Shown piece by piece: positions 5,887 to 6,163 of a stretch of DNA of 6,163 nucleotides. The DNA lies in contig JAEWWM010000075.1 of the NCBI GenBank assembly GCA_023458915.1, positions 1 to 6,163 on the forward strand, read 5' to 3'. Origin of the DNA: Bacillota bacterium (lineage in GTDB: Bacteria > Bacillota > Clostridia > Oscillospirales > Acutalibacteraceae). Under the pieces are notes generated by a model that saw nothing but the letters and a program-made list of their open reading frames with translations, was not told the origin of the DNA and made no database searches. The number at the start of each line of letters is the position of its first letter. Position 1 is the first letter of the stretch. A program made the translations under genes and the position numbers.

Positions 5887-6163
5887 TTATTTATCATCAT
5901 TATTGCTGCGAAAATGGCATTCGCATTCGCAATCATCATTACAGTTTTCATCGCATTTGCAGGTAGGCTTACATTCGCAATCGTCATCACAATCACAGTC
6001 ACATCCACATTTACAGCTGTCAACATCGCTCAGATCAAATTCCAAAAGCTCGCCGCAGCGCGGACAATCCATTTTGTCATCTAATAAAGTTTCTTCTGAC
6101 AAGCAAATTTTTTCATCGCACGAAGGGCAAACTACTTCATAAAAATTGTCATCTAGATGGCAA
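5887..6163 (-). CDS. zinc-ribbon protein with Cys/Asp-rich tail, C-terminal part (5' end outside window)
   Basis: The frame stays open to the right edge, reading CHLDDNFYEVVCPSCDEKIC and onward, so the TTG at 6102 is an internal Leu and not the start. Two CxxC pairs 17 residues apart, CPSC (6118-6129) and CPRC (6055-6066), form a zinc ribbon, with GELLEFDL after the second pair. This pattern resembles the C-terminus of a clostridial family annotated as 'CD1247 N-terminal domain-containing protein' (acidic linker, then CPNCG...CPNCGEKLEFD). That match is from memory. The remaining tail of about 45 residues has 13 cysteines mixed with Asp, Glu and Lys, as in CDCDCDDDCEC and CNDDCECECH, ending RSNNDDK. 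It suggests metal binding of a metallothionein-like kind, which is inference. The gene ends 37 nt before the palindrome that precedes metK. The missing N-terminus prevents a firmer family call. Confidence 0.75.
   Translation of the reverse strand, partial: CHLDDNFYEVVCPSCDEKICLSEETLLDDKMDCPRCGELLEFDLSDVDSCKCGCDCDCDDDCECKPTCKCDENCNDDCECECHFRSNNDDK
5917..6015 (-). repeat. Cys-Asp/Glu low-complexity coding tract
   Basis: This part of the zinc-ribbon gene is built largely from TGY-GAY and TGY-GAA codon pairs, giving CxC steps with acidic spacers (13 Cys in 33 residues), broken by KPT and DEN/NDD segments. The 6-nt period hints at growth by slippage, though copies are more diverged than in the serine tract. 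Confidence 0.6.

Noticed and set aside
6100..6102. TTG as start of a 71-residue Cys-rich protein
   Set aside because: The frame is open upstream to the window edge and includes the first CxxC pair (CPSC) needed for the zinc ribbon, so the true start is outside the window.
5864..6142. Plus-strand Ser/His/Gln-rich ORF opposite the zinc-ribbon gene
   Set aside because: Its composition is the antisense of the Cys-Asp/Glu repeats. The minus strand has recognisable CxxC pairs and runs on past the edge.

Overview
The window is AT-rich bacterial DNA that uses the standard genetic code. It most likely comes from an endospore-forming, low-GC Firmicute of the class Clostridia. The evidence is the end of a sporulation sigma-G gene at the left edge, bacterial-type PheRS and MetK, strong AGGAG-type ribosome binding sites, and at the right edge the end of a two-CxxC zinc-ribbon protein that resembles the clostridial 'CD1247 N-terminal domain' family (recalled by sequence pattern, not searched). 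Genus-level placement is not possible from this window alone.

Layout: positions 1-236 (+) hold the C-terminal end of sigG. A short convergent gap follows, with a small hairpin at 288-305. Everything else is on the minus strand. Read in the direction of transcription (right to left), the order is: the zinc-ribbon/Cys-rich protein, cut by the right edge (6163-5887); a 30-nt perfect palindrome (5820-5849) overlapping a good vegetative promoter (5845-5873); metK (5794-4607); pheS (4583-3564); a 111-nt gap with an inverted repeat; pheT (3452-1383); a 160-nt gap; and a secreted serine-tract protein of unknown function (1222-326). There is no stretch over 300 bases without a gene.

metK, pheS and pheT look like one operon that couples S-adenosylmethionine synthesis to phenylalanyl-tRNA charging. 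No S-box fits ahead of metK and no T-box fits ahead of pheS, although Firmicutes often use these. The only visible control element is the palindrome over the -10 region and predicted start site. The PheRS looks derived. PheT lacks the usual N-terminal EMAP/OB-fold tRNA-binding domain. PheS has Tyr-Pro-Tyr where the Phe-pocket Phe-Pro-Phe is expected, and Asn for Glu in motif 3.

Three low-complexity expansions stand out: an alternating TCN/AGY serine tract, a pentapeptide lysine/tyrosine repeat in the same secreted protein, and a Cys-Asp/Glu tail on the zinc-ribbon protein. I found no mobile element, CRISPR array, tRNA, rRNA or defence system. The unusual content is sequence oddity in housekeeping genes plus one unrecognised secreted protein.
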